Shown: positions 16,901-28,415, counted from the first letter of the stretch. The stretch: DNA of 37,858 nucleotides from Acidovorax soli (GCF_900107605.1 NZ_FNQJ01000032.1:1-37858), one strand, 5' to 3'. A program made the numbers and translations. Notes: a model not told the origin generated them from the sequence alone.

Positions 16901-18496
16901 ATGACCATGCCCCTTCGTTGCGACCAGTCTGCGCTATGGCCCCAGTTGGCAGCCCACTATTCCTCCCACGGCCAGTACCTGGACATGCGCCAGGCGTTTG
17001 CGCAGGACGCCCAGCGGTTTGCCGGCTTCAGCCAGTCGGCCCCGCATGTGTTTGCCGACCTGTCCAAGAACCTGTGGGATCGCGACACCGAAGCGCTGTT
17101 GCTGGACCTGGCCCGCGATTGCGGCCTGGCGCAGCATCGCGACGCGATGTTTGCGGGCGAGGCCATCAACACCACCGAAAACCGCGCCGTGCTGCACACG
17201 CTGCTGCGCCGCCCTGCGGGCCTGGTCCTGCCCGGTGATGTGCCCGAGACCGCGCAGCGCCTGGCCGGCGTGCACCACACGCTCGATGCCATGCTGCAGT
17301 ACGCCGAGCAGGTGCGCAGCGATGCTGCCATCACCGACGTGGTGAACATCGGCATCGGCGGGTCGGACCTGGGCCCGCACATGGCTGTGCGTGCGCTCGA
17401 AGAGTTCCGCATCCCCGGCAAGCGCTTTCACTTTGTCTCGAACGTGGATGGCCACGAGCTGCACCATGTGCTCCAAGGCCTGCGGCCCGAGAGCACGCTG
17501 TTCCTCGTGGCGTCCAAGACCTTCACCACGGCCGAGACCATGATGAATGCGCACTCGGCGCTCACTTGGTTTGCCGCCCAGGGCGGGCGCGACGTGGCGC
17601 GGCACTTTGCAGCGCTCACCACCAACATCGAGGCTGCGGGTGCGATGGGCATCACCACCACCTTCGGCTTCTGGGACTGGGTGGGCGGCCGCTACTCGCT
17701 GTGGTCGGCGATTGGCCTGCCCATTGCCATCGCGATTGGCGCGCAGGGTTTCCGTGACTTTCTTGCGGGAGCCCATGCCATGGACGAGCATTTCCGCACC
17801 GCGCCGCTGGCGCAGAACCTGCCCGTGCGCCTGGGCCTGCTCGATGTCTGGTACCGCAACTTCCATGGCTTTACCAGCCGCTGCATCGCGCCCTACCATG
17901 CGGCGCTGGGTCGCTACTCGGCCTACCTGCAGCAGCTGGAGATGGAGAGCAACGGCAAGCGCGTGGCGCAGGACGGCAGCCTGCTTACCTGCGTCACATC
18001 GCCCGTGCTGTGGGGCGAGCCAGGCACCAACGGCCAGCATGCGTTCTTCCAGATGCTGCACCAGGGCGCTGACGTGCTGCCGCTGGAGATCGTGGCCGTG
18101 CGCAAGGCATCTCACCCGCTGCCGGGCCACCAGCAAAAGCTGCTGGCCAACGCGCTGGCGCAAACGCAGGCGCTGATGGTGGGCAAGGCCAGCGACGACG
18201 GCCACCGGCACTTTCCGGGCAACCGTCCCAGCACGCTCATGCTGCTCGAAGCCCTCACCCCCGCATCGCTGGGCGCGCTGATTGCGCTGCAGGAGCACCG
18301 CGTGTTTGTGAGCGGCAGCCTGTGGGGCATCAACAGCTTTGACCAGTGGGGCGTGGAGCTGGGCAAGGTGCTGGCCAGGGACCTGGAAGCGCGCTGGGAC
18401 AGCGGCGACGTTACCGGGCTCGATGGATCGACGGCGGGCTTGCTGCAGAGGTTGCGCGCGGCCCCTGCAGCCTGGGAGATCGTCAACAGGCTCTGA
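16901..18496 (+). CDS. pgi: Glucose-6-phosphate isomerase
   Basis: This enzyme of about 531 residues interconverts glucose-6-phosphate and fructose-6-phosphate. Both family signatures are seen: DWVGGRYSLWSAIGLPIAIA in the middle and GINSFDQWGVELGK near the end, with IGIGGSDLGP and the catalytic region NRPS also present. The ATG at 16901 is preferred over the TTG at 16898; a second ATG at 16907 is possible, since no clear ribosome-binding site decides it. Next to zwf and edd it allows a cyclic ED route in which fructose-6-phosphate returns to glucose-6-phosphate. The stop is only 15 bp from the convergent lactonase gene. Confidence 0.96.
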   Translation: MTMPLRCDQSALWPQLAAHYSSHGQYLDMRQAFAQDAQRFAGFSQSAPHVFADLSKNLWDRDTEALLLDLARDCGLAQHRDAMFAGEAINTTENRAVLHTLLRRPAGLVLPGDVPETAQRLAGVHHTLDAMLQYAEQVRSDAAITDVVNIGIGGSDLGPHMAVRALEEFRIPGKRFHFVSNVDGHELHHVLQGLRPESTLFLVASKTFTTAETMMNAHSALTWFAAQGGRDVARHFAALTTNIEAAGAMGITTTFGFWDWVGGRYSLWSAIGLPIAIAIGAQGFRDFLAGAHAMDEHFRTAPLAQNLPVRLGLLDVWYRNFHGFTSRCIAPYHAALGRYSAYLQQLEMESNGKRVAQDGSLLTCVTSPVLWGEPGTNGQHAFFQMLHQGADVLPLEIVAVRKASHPLPGHQQKLLANALAQTQALMVGKASDDGHRHFPGNRPSTLMLLEALTPASLGALIALQEHRVFVSGSLWGINSFDQWGVELGKVLARDLEARWDSGDVTGLDGSTAGLLQRLRAAPAAWEIVNRL

Positions 18497-18511
18497 GGCT
18501 GGCGCGGGGAT

Positions 18512-19441
18512 TCAGCGCTGGAAGAAGTTCACCGGCAGTCCCGCAACGCCCGCCTCCACGCTGAACAGCGAGCCCGCAGGAGTCGCTGTCTTCTGCTCTT
18601 GAACAGGCCTGCCTGCACCTGCCGATGTGATGTACAGCGTGCTCAAGTCTTCCCCGCCAAAGCACACCATGGTCGGGCACTGTACCGGCACCGCGATGCG
18701 CTGCAAGACTGCGCCCGCTGGCGAGAGCTGCAGCACGCAAGCCCCTTCATACATCGCTACCCAGTAATTCCCCTCCACATCCACCGCCGCGCCATCGGGC
18801 CGGCCGCCGTAGGGTTGGCCTTCCACCTTGCGGTCGAACCGCACCCAGGGGCGCCGGTGGGTGATTTCGCCTGTGGCCACGTCAAAGTCGAACCGGTCAA
18901 TGCGGTGCTCCGGCGTGTTCGACCAGTACAGCGTGCGGTTGTCGGGGCTGAAGGCCAGGCCGTTGGCGGTGAAGTTGTCGCCCGCCATGTGGCGCACGCT
19001 ATAGCCCGTGGCGCTGGCCGGGTCGGCCTGCAGGCGCCACAGCGCGGCATGGGGTGCGGTGCGGGGCGTGATGACCGAGCCCGCCCAGAAGCGGCCTGCG
19101 CTGTCGCAGCGGCCGTCGTTCAGGCGCAGCACGGTGGTGTCGTGCTGCTCGGGCGGCAGCAGGGCCAGGCAGGTGAGGGCGGTCGGGTCTGCGCTGTCCT
19201 TCGCCGTATCCAGAAGATAGAAACCGTTCCGTAACCCGATTACTAATCGACCATCGGCCGCTGGCGCGCAGCAGCCGGGCTCGCTGGGCATGCGCCATTG
19301 CCGGCGGCGGCCGCTGGCAGGATGCCATGCGTGAACTGCTTGTCCCTGAATGTCACACCAGTAAAGGGATTTTTCCGTGGGGTGCCAGAAGGGGGATTCG
19401 CCCAGTTCGGAGGGTGGAAGGGGCAGGATTTGCAGGGACAT
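18512..19441 (-). CDS. SMP-30/gluconolactonase-family lactonase
   Basis: This 309-residue beta-propeller protein hydrolyses sugar lactones. The metal ligands of the family are in place: Glu15 in ELGESPFWH, Asn160 in FTANGLAFSPD and Asp216 in GRPDGAAVD. LYWCDIQG near the N-terminus is a family motif. No signal peptide is seen, so it acts in the cytoplasm. The start at 19441 gives the family N-terminus; the frame stays open far upstream but that part is antisense to edd. Sitting between pgi and edd, it may hydrolyse 6-phosphogluconolactone from Zwf or gluconolactone. The physiological lactone is inferred, not shown. Confidence 0.9.
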   Translation of the reverse strand: MSLQILPLPPSELGESPFWHPTEKSLYWCDIQGQAVHAWHPASGRRRQWRMPSEPGCCAPAADGRLVIGLRNGFYLLDTAKDSADPTALTCLALLPPEQHDTTVLRLNDGRCDSAGRFWAGSVITPRTAPHAALWRLQADPASATGYSVRHMAGDNFTANGLAFSPDNRTLYWSNTPEHRIDRFDFDVATGEITHRRPWVRFDRKVEGQPYGGRPDGAAVDVEGNYWVAMYEGACVLQLSPAGAVLQRIAVPVQCPTMVCFGGEDLSTLYITSAGAGRPVQEQKTATPAGSLFSVEAGVAGLPVNFFQR

Positions 19442-19456
19442 GGGTTGAAGTGGGGT

Positions 19457-19471
19457 GGTTATCGAGTTACA
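19457..19471. promoter_or_regulatory. Weak HexR-like operator before edd
   Basis: GGTTATCGAGTTACA keeps a full TTACA arm and 3 of 5 positions in the other arm. It lies between the divergent lactonase (start 19441) and edd (start 19541), the position expected for control of the ED operon. Confidence 0.35.
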
Positions 19472-19540
19472 TTCTAGGGCCTCAGACAACGGGCTCCGGC
19501 GCCATGCACGGGGCCCCGCCACCCACCGATGGAGACTTCC

Positions 19541-21310
<1,770 letters not shown>

Positions 21311-21317
21311 CAGGATG

Positions 21318-21410
21318 CACCCCCTGAGTCGCTGCGCGCCTTCCCCCTCTCTCGCTGCGCGGGAGGGGGACGCACCCGATGGCCTGGCGAAGCCAGTTCC
21401 ACGGGTGCAC
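21318..21410 (+). repeat. GC-rich dispersed intergenic repeat, copy 2 (edd-eda spacer)
   Basis: It starts CCCCCTGAGTCGCTGCGCG, contains a hairpin (TCCCCC ... GGGGGA) and ends with GGCGAAGCCAGTTCCACGGG. It is related to the inverted copy at 2401-2478. Here it separates two genes of one pathway, so it could modulate eda expression relative to edd. Confidence 0.6.
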
Positions 21411-21483
21411 TGGCATCGCGTTGCGCCAGTTTTTTAGGCCGCTTGCTGCATCCGACACCGAAAACACCAAGGAGTACAAACTC

Positions 21484-22113
21484 ATGAATCCTCTTGACAT
21501 CGCCAGCCATGGCCCGGTCATCCCCGTCATCGTGATCGACCGCGTAGAAGATGCGCTGCCCCTGGCCGAGGCCCTGCTGGCCGGCGGCGTGAAGGTGCTG
21601 GAGGTGACGCTGCGCACCGCTGCCGGCCTGCCCGCCATCGAGGCCATTGCCCGCCATCTGCCCGAGGCCGTGGTGGGCGTGGGCACGGTGCTCAATGCCG
21701 ATGACGCCCGCCGCGCCAGCGAGGCGGGGGCCCGCTTTGCCGTGAGCCCCGGCTACACGTCGGAGGTGGGCAACGCTTGCAAGGCCCTGCGCCTGCCGCT
21801 GCTGCCCGGCGTGGCTACGTCAAGCGAGATCATGGCGGCGCTGGCCGACGGGTTCTCGTTCCTCAAGCTGTTTCCGGCCGAGGCCGTGGGCGGCATCCCG
21901 CTGCTCAAGGCCTGGGCCAGCCCGTTTGGTCCGGTGGGCTTTTGCCCCACGGGTGGCATCACCAGCGCCACGGCCCCCAACTACCTGGCGCTGCCCAATG
22001 TGCGCTGCGTGGGCGGCTCCTGGCTCACGCCCACCGACGCGGTGCGTGCGGGCGACTGGGCGCGCATCACGCAGCTGGCGCGTGATGCGCAGGGCCTGCG
22101 CGCTGCCTCCTGA
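21484..22113 (+). CDS. eda: 2-Keto-3-deoxy-6-phosphogluconate aldolase
   Basis: This 209-residue class I aldolase splits KDPG into pyruvate and glyceraldehyde-3-phosphate, the last ED-specific step. The Schiff-base lysine is Lys128 in [12 protein letters not shown], and the general base Glu40 and Arg44 lie in [13 protein letters not shown] near the C-terminal side binds phosphate. An AAGGAG ribosome-binding site precedes the ATG at 21484. It is convergent with the sensor kinase gene ending at 22158, with no clear terminator in the 44-bp gap. Confidence 0.97.
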   Translation: MNPLDIASHGPVIPVIVIDRVEDALPLAEALLAGGVKVLEVTLRTAAGLPAIEAIARHLPEAVVGVGTVLNADDARRASEAGARFAVSPGYTSEVGNACKALRLPLLPGVATSSEIMAALADGFSFLKLFPAEAVGGIPLLKAWASPFGPVGFCPTGGITSATAPNYLALPNVRCVGGSWLTPTDAVRAGDWARITQLARDAQGLRAAS

Positions 22114-22157
22114 GCTTCGGCGCAGTGCAGACCTGCCCGTCCGGTGCGACGGCGGTT

Positions 22158-23510
22158 TTACCAGTGCACCGTGACGCGCAAGCCGCCCAGCGCCGGGCTG
22201 CGGTCGGTGGCCACCTGCAAATGGTGCAGGCGCGCGATGCGCCGGACGATGGACCAGCCCAGGCCGCTGCCGCTCTGGCTGGTGCCCAGCACCCGGAAAA
22301 ACCGCTCGCCCAGGCGCGCCTGTTCTTCGGGCGTGAGGCCCGGGCCGCTGTCTTCCACGCTCAGTTGCGCCTGGCCATCGGCCCGGGTGGACACCTGCAA
22401 TCGCACTTCGGCGCCCTGCGGGCTGTAGCGCAAGGCGTTGTCCAGCAGGTTGCGCAGCAGCACGCGGGCCAGGGGCTCGGGCAGCGGGATGCGCACGGTG
22501 GGCGCCAGGGGTTCGGGCAGCACGATGCGCTGCTGCCGGCGCTCTGCCGTGGCCTGCAGGTCGGCGGCCACCTGCCGCGCCACATCGGCCAGCGGTGTGC
22601 TGCTGCCGCTGTCGGGGGCGGGCTCGGCATCGAGCCGGGCCAGCTGCAGCAGCTGCTCCACCAGCCTTGTGGCCCGGTCGCAGCCCTGCACCGTGGCCTC
22701 CAGCGCCGTGGCGCGCTCCTGGGTGTCGGTGGCGCCTTGCGCCACCTGGGCCTGCATGCGGATGCCCGCAATGGGTGTGCGCAGTTCGTGCGCCGCGTCG
22801 GCGGTGAATTGCTGCTCGGTGGCCAGCAGCCGGGCCATGCGCTCGAACAGGTCGTTGAGCGCCGTGACCAGGGGCAGCACCTCGGGCGGCACGCCTTCGG
22901 TGGACAGCGGGGCCAGCGACTGCGGCTGGCGCGCAGCGACGGCCTGCCCGAGCCGGCCCAGCGGCCGCACCGAGCCGCGCACCGCCCACCAGATGCCCAG
23001 CGCCAGCAGCGGCAGGGCCCAGGCCAGGGGCTTGAGGATGCTGGTCAGGCTGGCCAGCACGATCTCGCGGCGCACCGACTGCAGCTCGCCCACCAGAATG
23101 CGCACATCGCGCTCGCGCCCCTGCGTGACGAACACGCGCCAGGCCTTGCCGTCCACCTGGCTGTCGGCAAAGCCACGCTTGCGCCGCTGCGTCAGGGGTT
23201 GCTGCGGCGCACTGGCCGAGCGGGCCAGCAACTGGTCTTCGTGCCAGAGCTGGAACACCACGCGCGGCTGGTGCTTGTCGAGCTCGGGCGCTTCGTTCAG
23301 GCGGTCTTCGTCGAGTTCATCCAGGGGCTGCAGGCGCAGCAGGGCGGCGGTTTGCGCCAGATGGGCATCGAGCAGGTCGCTGACTTCCTCGTCGGTTTCG
23401 TGCCAGGCCAGCGCTGCGGCCACGCTCCAGGCCAGCAGCACCAGGGCCAGCACCGTGGTCAGCAGACGGGTCTGCAGCGAGCGGGGTGTGCGCGGGGCGG
23501 CGGCGCTCAT
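22158..23510 (-). CDS. Sensor histidine kinase, QseC-like
   Basis: This 450-residue inner-membrane kinase has a membrane segment at about 15-36, a periplasmic domain to about 155, a second membrane segment at about 158-178 and a HAMP-like linker. The phosphoacceptor His241 is in ADAAHELRTPIAGI and the ATPase domain has NLLDNALRYSP, EDSGPGL and GSGLGWSIV. The start at 23510 overlaps the response regulator stop by 4 bp (ATGA). It is the last gene of an operon that begins with cytochrome genes, so it probably senses a condition related to their electron transfer. The signal is unknown. Confidence 0.9.
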   Translation of the reverse strand: MSAAAPRTPRSLQTRLLTTVLALVLLAWSVAAALAWHETDEEVSDLLDAHLAQTAALLRLQPLDELDEDRLNEAPELDKHQPRVVFQLWHEDQLLARSASAPQQPLTQRRKRGFADSQVDGKAWRVFVTQGRERDVRILVGELQSVRREIVLASLTSILKPLAWALPLLALGIWWAVRGSVRPLGRLGQAVAARQPQSLAPLSTEGVPPEVLPLVTALNDLFERMARLLATEQQFTADAAHELRTPIAGIRMQAQVAQGATDTQERATALEATVQGCDRATRLVEQLLQLARLDAEPAPDSGSSTPLADVARQVAADLQATAERRQQRIVLPEPLAPTVRIPLPEPLARVLLRNLLDNALRYSPQGAEVRLQVSTRADGQAQLSVEDSGPGLTPEEQARLGERFFRVLGTSQSGSGLGWSIVRRIARLHHLQVATDRSPALGGLRVTVHW

Positions 23511-24172
23511 GCGGTTTCGCGTGCAATGCGGTAGCCCACGCCGCGCACGGTCTCGATCAGGGCCGCGCCCAGCTTGCGCCGCAGGTGGTAGATGTGCACT
23601 TCCACCGCGTTGCTGTTGATCTCGCTGCCCCACTGGTACAGGCGCTGCTCCAGCTGCTCGCGGCTGAGTACGCGCCCGGCGTTCAGCAGCAGCGCGTGCA
23701 GGAGGTCGTACTCGCGGTTCGACAGCTCCACGGCTTGGCCATCCGCCATCACCTGGTGGGCGGCCGGGTCCAGCACCACGTTGCCAGCGGCCAGCCGGGT
23801 TTCGCTCTGGCCATGGGCGCGCCGCACCAGGGCGCGCAGGCGGGCGGCCAGCTCGTGCAGGTCGATGGGCTTGATGAGGTAGTCGTCAGCGCCCGCGTCC
23901 AGCCCGGCAATGCGCGCAGGCACGGCGTCGCGGGCGGTGAGCACCAGCACCGGCGTGGTGTTGCGGCGCGCGCGCACCTGGCGCAGCACGTCCATGCCGT
24001 CCTGGCGCGGCAGGCCCAGGTCGAGCACGGCCGCCTGGTAGGCGCCGGTGGCCAGCTCGCGCTCGGCCGCCACGCCATCGCGCACCCAGTCCACCTGGAA
24101 GCCGTTTTGCGCCAGGCCGGCGCGGATGCCCGAGCCCAGCAGTTCGTCGTCTTCGGCCAGCAGGATGCGCAT
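23507..24172 (-). CDS. OmpR-family response regulator, QseB-like
   Basis: This 221-residue regulator has a receiver domain with LAEDDE, phosphoacceptor Asp51 in VLDLGLPRQDG and Lys101 in IKPID, and a winged-helix domain ending ETVRGVGYRI. It is 15 bp downstream of the cytochrome b561-like gene and overlaps the kinase gene by 4 bp, so all five genes appear cotranscribed. It may autoregulate this operon; targets cannot be read from the sequence. Confidence 0.92.
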   Translation of the reverse strand: MRILLAEDDELLGSGIRAGLAQNGFQVDWVRDGVAAERELATGAYQAAVLDLGLPRQDGMDVLRQVRARRNTTPVLVLTARDAVPARIAGLDAGADDYLIKPIDLHELAARLRALVRRAHGQSETRLAAGNVVLDPAAHQVMADGQAVELSNREYDLLHALLLNAGRVLSREQLEQRLYQWGSEINSNAVEVHIYHLRRKLGAALIETVRGVGYRIARETA

Positions 24173-24187
24173 GGAAGGGGCTTTCAG

Positions 24188-24955
24188 TCAGTCGTCGTCA
24201 TGGTGGCGATTCTCGCTCCAGCGCGTGGCATCGGCGGCGGGCTGCTGGGGCGCCTGGTTCCACTGCCACGCCCAGAAGGCCAGCACGCAGGCCAGGACGA
24301 GCGCGGCAATCCCGCCGTGGTTGCTTTTCGCCAGGTCGGGCCCGGGGCCTGGCACACGGCCCGTCAGCATGGGCAGCGCCTGGTTCTTGCGGCGCAGCAC
24401 GCTCAGGAGCGCGATCAGGCCGATATGCGCCAGCACCACGAACAGCAGGGTGTTGCCGAAGAACTCGTGCACTTCCTCCAGCCATTCGCCGCCCCATTCG
24501 TCCCACACGGCATAGCCGCTGAGGGTGAGCGGTACCACCAGCGCCAGGATCAGCGCCACGGCCAGCGCCATCAGCAGGTTCTGCCCCGGGCGCCAGGTGG
24601 CCTGCAGCGCACCGGGCGAGCGCACGGCCGCCAGGGACTTCAGCCACGCCGGCACGCCCTGCAGCTTGCGCCACAGCACCGACAGCCGGGCCTGGCGCGG
24701 CCCGAACAGGCCCCACAGCAGGCGTGCCACGACCAGCCCCGCCAGCGTGTAGCCCAGCGTGACGTGCACCAGGCGCCAGCGTTCACCGTCGGCGGTGACA
24801 TAGGCCGCCGTGAAGCTCAGCGCCATCAGCCAGTGCAGCATGCGCGTGGTGGCATCGACCACGCGGCGGGTGGCGGGCCGGGGCGTCTGCGCCGGGGCCG
24901 TGGAGGGCGCTGAAGCGGAGGAGGGCGATGGGGTGGAAAGGGTGTCGGAAGTCAT
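24188..24955 (-). CDS. Cytochrome b561-like membrane protein
   Basis: This 255-residue protein has a Pro/Ser/Ala-rich N-terminal tail (about 1-30) and four membrane helices. Likely haem-ligating histidines are His41 (RMLHWLMA), His64 (RLVHVTLGY) and further His in EEVHEFFGN and VLAHIGLI, giving two b haems across the membrane. It probably passes quinol electrons to the two periplasmic cytochromes encoded upstream. The ATG at 24955 is chosen over the GTG at 24967; it lies 8 bp after the dihaem cytochrome stop. The C-terminus carries a hydrophilic His/Asp tail (NRHHDDD). It matches the cytochrome b that accompanies SHP and DHC in other proteobacteria. Confidence 0.88.
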   Translation of the reverse strand: MTSDTLSTPSPSSASAPSTAPAQTPRPATRRVVDATTRMLHWLMALSFTAAYVTADGERWRLVHVTLGYTLAGLVVARLLWGLFGPRQARLSVLWRKLQGVPAWLKSLAAVRSPGALQATWRPGQNLLMALAVALILALVVPLTLSGYAVWDEWGGEWLEEVHEFFGNTLLFVVLAHIGLIALLSVLRRKNQALPMLTGRVPGPGPDLAKSNHGGIAALVLACVLAFWAWQWNQAPQQPAADATRWSENRHHDDD

Positions 24956-24963
24956 GGCGGTTC

Positions 24964-25434
24964 TCACTTCGGAATGCGGACGCGGTCGTCGTCAAAGTCG
25001 CCCTGGTCGGCGCGGGTGTGGCAGGCCATGCAGTTGGCGCGGCTGCCCACGGCGGTGCGTTTCCAGACGGCGGGTTCCACCTCGCGGTGCTTGCGCTCGA
25101 ACCAGGCGGATTGGGTGATGCGGTCTTGTGGCGGGGCCTCGCGCACGCGCTTGGTGGTGCCGGCATGGGCCTGCAGCCAGGCGCTGATCTGACCCACCAT
25201 GGCAGGGTCGAGCGAAGCGTCGGTGCCGTAGTGCTGGTCCAGCCCCTTCATCATGCGGCTCCACGCGTTGGCCGGCAGCATGCCGGGCGGGTAGGCCATG
25301 TGGCAGGCGGCGCACTCCTGCCGGTAGGCCGGCAGCATGGTGCTGGCGGGCATCTCGCGGCTGTCGGCCCAGGCAGCGGGCAGGGCGCAGGCGAGAGCCA
25401 TCAGGGCGGCCGATTGGCGAGCGGTGCGGTTCAT
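24964..25434 (-). CDS. Dihaem cytochrome c (DHC-type)
   Basis: This 156-residue periplasmic protein has a signal peptide (to about residue 23, PAAWA) and two haem c sites, CAACH (41-45) and CMACH (135-139). In other bacteria DHC donates electrons to the haem protein SHP. The start at 25434 overlaps the SHP stop by 4 bp (ATGA). The conserved segment between the haems (NAWSRMMKGLDQHYGTDAS) is typical of this group. Confidence 0.88.
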   Translation of the reverse strand: MNRTARQSAALMALACALPAAWADSREMPASTMLPAYRQECAACHMAYPPGMLPANAWSRMMKGLDQHYGTDASLDPAMVGQISAWLQAHAGTTKRVREAPPQDRITQSAWFERKHREVEPAVWKRTAVGSRANCMACHTRADQGDFDDDRVRIPK

Positions 25435-25880
25435 GGCTTGTCCTTGGCGGCCTGGGGTGGGGTTTTGCCATCGAGCTGCAGCAGCCAGGCCAGCACATCG
25501 GCTTTCTCGACGGGCGTGCACTCGCGGCTCAGCACGTCCTTGCAGTTGCGGCGAAACCATTTGTCCACCTTGGCGGTGTCGGTGAAGCGTTCGGGGTTGA
25601 ACGCGGGCGCCAGCGGGGCGATGGTCTTGCCGGTGCTGGCGTGGCGGGAGGACGTGGTCGGCGGGTTGCCGTGGCACGAGGCGCACGACCACTCGCCGCC
25701 ATGGCGGCTGTTGAAGAACACGCGGCCGCGCTCGGCACTGACGGGTTTGCCGGAGACATCGCTCCAGCGCTGCATCTGCGAGGCGGCTGTGGTGTCGGCC
25801 GCATGGGCCGGCGCCAGGGCGAAGGCCAGCGCCAGCAGCGCGGCCATGTGCACGGGAGAGGTGGTGTGTGGGGTGTTCAT
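25431..25880 (-). CDS. SHP-type monohaem cytochrome c (DUF1924 family)
   Basis: This 149-residue periplasmic protein has a signal peptide (to about residue 27, APAHA) and a single haem site CASCH (66-70). The later segment KWFRRNCKDVLSRECTP is typical of the sphaeroides haem protein family, in which an asparagine (probably Asn112 here) is an unusual sixth ligand that swings away when oxygen or other small ligands bind. The start at 25880 gives a proper signal peptide. It is first of the five-gene operon, and an FNR-like box lies about 70 bp upstream. Its physiological substrate is not established in the family. Confidence 0.85.
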   Translation of the reverse strand: MNTPHTTSPVHMAALLALAFALAPAHAADTTAASQMQRWSDVSGKPVSAERGRVFFNSRHGGEWSCASCHGNPPTTSSRHASTGKTIAPLAPAFNPERFTDTAKVDKWFRRNCKDVLSRECTPVEKADVLAWLLQLDGKTPPQAAKDKP

Positions 25881-25948
25881 GCCGCCATGGTGCAAGGCGG
25901 GCATGAAGAATGGCTTAAGACGCCAGAACAGGGCGTACACCAGCCCTT

Positions 25949-25962
25949 TTAATTTTGATCAA
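25949..25962 (-). promoter_or_regulatory. FNR/Anr-like box upstream of the SHP operon
   Basis: On the minus strand the sequence TTGATCAAAATTAA matches the FNR pattern TTGAT-N4-ATCAA in 9 of 10 positions. It lies about 69 bp upstream of the SHP start, a distance compatible with activation. A perfect palindrome TTTTGATCAAAA overlaps it. Regulation by oxygen is inferred. Confidence 0.5.
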
Positions 25963-25966
25963 AAGA

Positions 25967-26010
25967 ACCCATGGCGCTTGTTGGTAAAGCGCTTGCAGCT
26001 ATTCAATAAG
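25967..26010 (-). repeat. Dispersed intergenic palindromic repeat, copy 3 (inverted)
   Basis: On the minus strand TATTGAATAGCTGCAAGCGC is followed by TTTACCAACAAGCGCCATGG. It resembles copies 1 and 2 at 1294-1347 and 13742-13801. It lies between the divergent SHP operon and the DUF805 gene. Confidence 0.55.
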
Positions 26011-26157
26011 TGGCGTCCTTGGGCTGAGCGATAGATGCTGTCGCGGTGCCCCGGCCGCTGAGCCTTCTGCACATCTGCTTGTCGCACGGTCCTCCTATCA
26101 TGTCCAGGGGCATTCGCCCGCCGTCCGTCAACATTCCACCAAGAGAGGGGTTTCACC

Positions 26158-26490
26158 ATGGATTTCGTTCAGGCAATCCAGTCGTGTCTGGGGCAGTACG
26201 CTACTTTTTCGGGTCGTGCTTCACGGTCCGAATACTGGTGGTTTTTTCTGTTCCAGGTGATCGTGATGATCGTTGCCAGCCTGCTGGGCGACATGGTTTA
26301 CGCGCTGGCCTCGCTGGCGCTGCTGTTGCCGGCATTGGCCGTGGGCACGCGCCGCCTGCACGACATTGGCCGCACGGGCTGGTGGCAGCTGCTGTTGCTG
26401 AGCGGCATCGGCTTTCTGGTGCTGCTGTACTGGTGGGTGCAGCCCGGCGAGGCATCGCCCAACACCTACGGCGAGCCCTTCTCCGCATGA
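26158..26490 (+). CDS. DUF805 small inner-membrane protein
   Basis: This 110-residue protein contains the family features: FSGRASRSEYWWF near residues 20-32, membrane helices, and the conserved RRLHDIGRTGWW followed by a final helix. The function of DUF805 proteins is unknown. An AGAGAGGGG ribosome-binding site precedes the ATG. It is monocistronic and ends at a strong bidirectional terminator shared with groEL. Confidence 0.9.
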   Translation: MDFVQAIQSCLGQYATFSGRASRSEYWWFFLFQVIVMIVASLLGDMVYALASLALLLPALAVGTRRLHDIGRTGWWQLLLLSGIGFLVLLYWWVQPGEASPNTYGEPFSA

Positions 26491-26496
26491 CATGAA

Positions 26497-26530
26497 AAAA
26501 GCCCGCAGGCCGTAAGACCTGCGGGCTTTT
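26497..26530. terminator. Bidirectional terminator between the DUF805 gene and groEL
   Basis: AAAAGCCCGCAGG pairs perfectly with CCTGCGGGCTTTT (13 bp) around an 8-nt loop, with an A-run on one side and a T-run on the other. It lies between the convergent DUF805 gene and groEL and should end both transcripts. Confidence 0.92.
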
Positions 26531-26574
26531 GGATGGGGCTGCGCAGCCAGGGCGGCTGCGCAGGGACCAGGCAA

Positions 26575-28236
<1,662 letters not shown>

Positions 28237-28272
28237 CTAGAGAAATCTAAAAATTCGAGAAACAGATGACTG

Positions 28273-28415
28273 TGTCGAGAAAAGAATTGCGTAGCGAGCG
28301 GCTCACAGGCTAGGCGGACGGAGCGCAGGAACCGGAACGTACTGCCTGTACGTGAGGATTCCGAGCACCGTCCAACGACGCATGTGGGCCGCGCAGCAGC
28401 AATTACTTCTCGACA
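28273..28415 (-). repeat. Long imperfect inverted repeat (hairpin) over the groES stop and groES-groEL spacer
   Basis: The arms are about 68 nt each with a loop of about 5 nt (TGCCT at 28343-28347). Matching blocks going outward are ACGTAC/GTACGT, GGAA/TTCC, GGACGG/CCGTCC, CACA/TGTG, CGGC/GCCG, AATTGC/GCAATT and TCGAGAA/TTCTCGA. The outermost block lies in the last groES codons, so the groES stop codon is inside the stem. In the transcript it would form a large hairpin ending about 45 nt before the groEL start. It could be an mRNA processing or stabilising structure, or an inserted repeat element. Confidence 0.75.
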
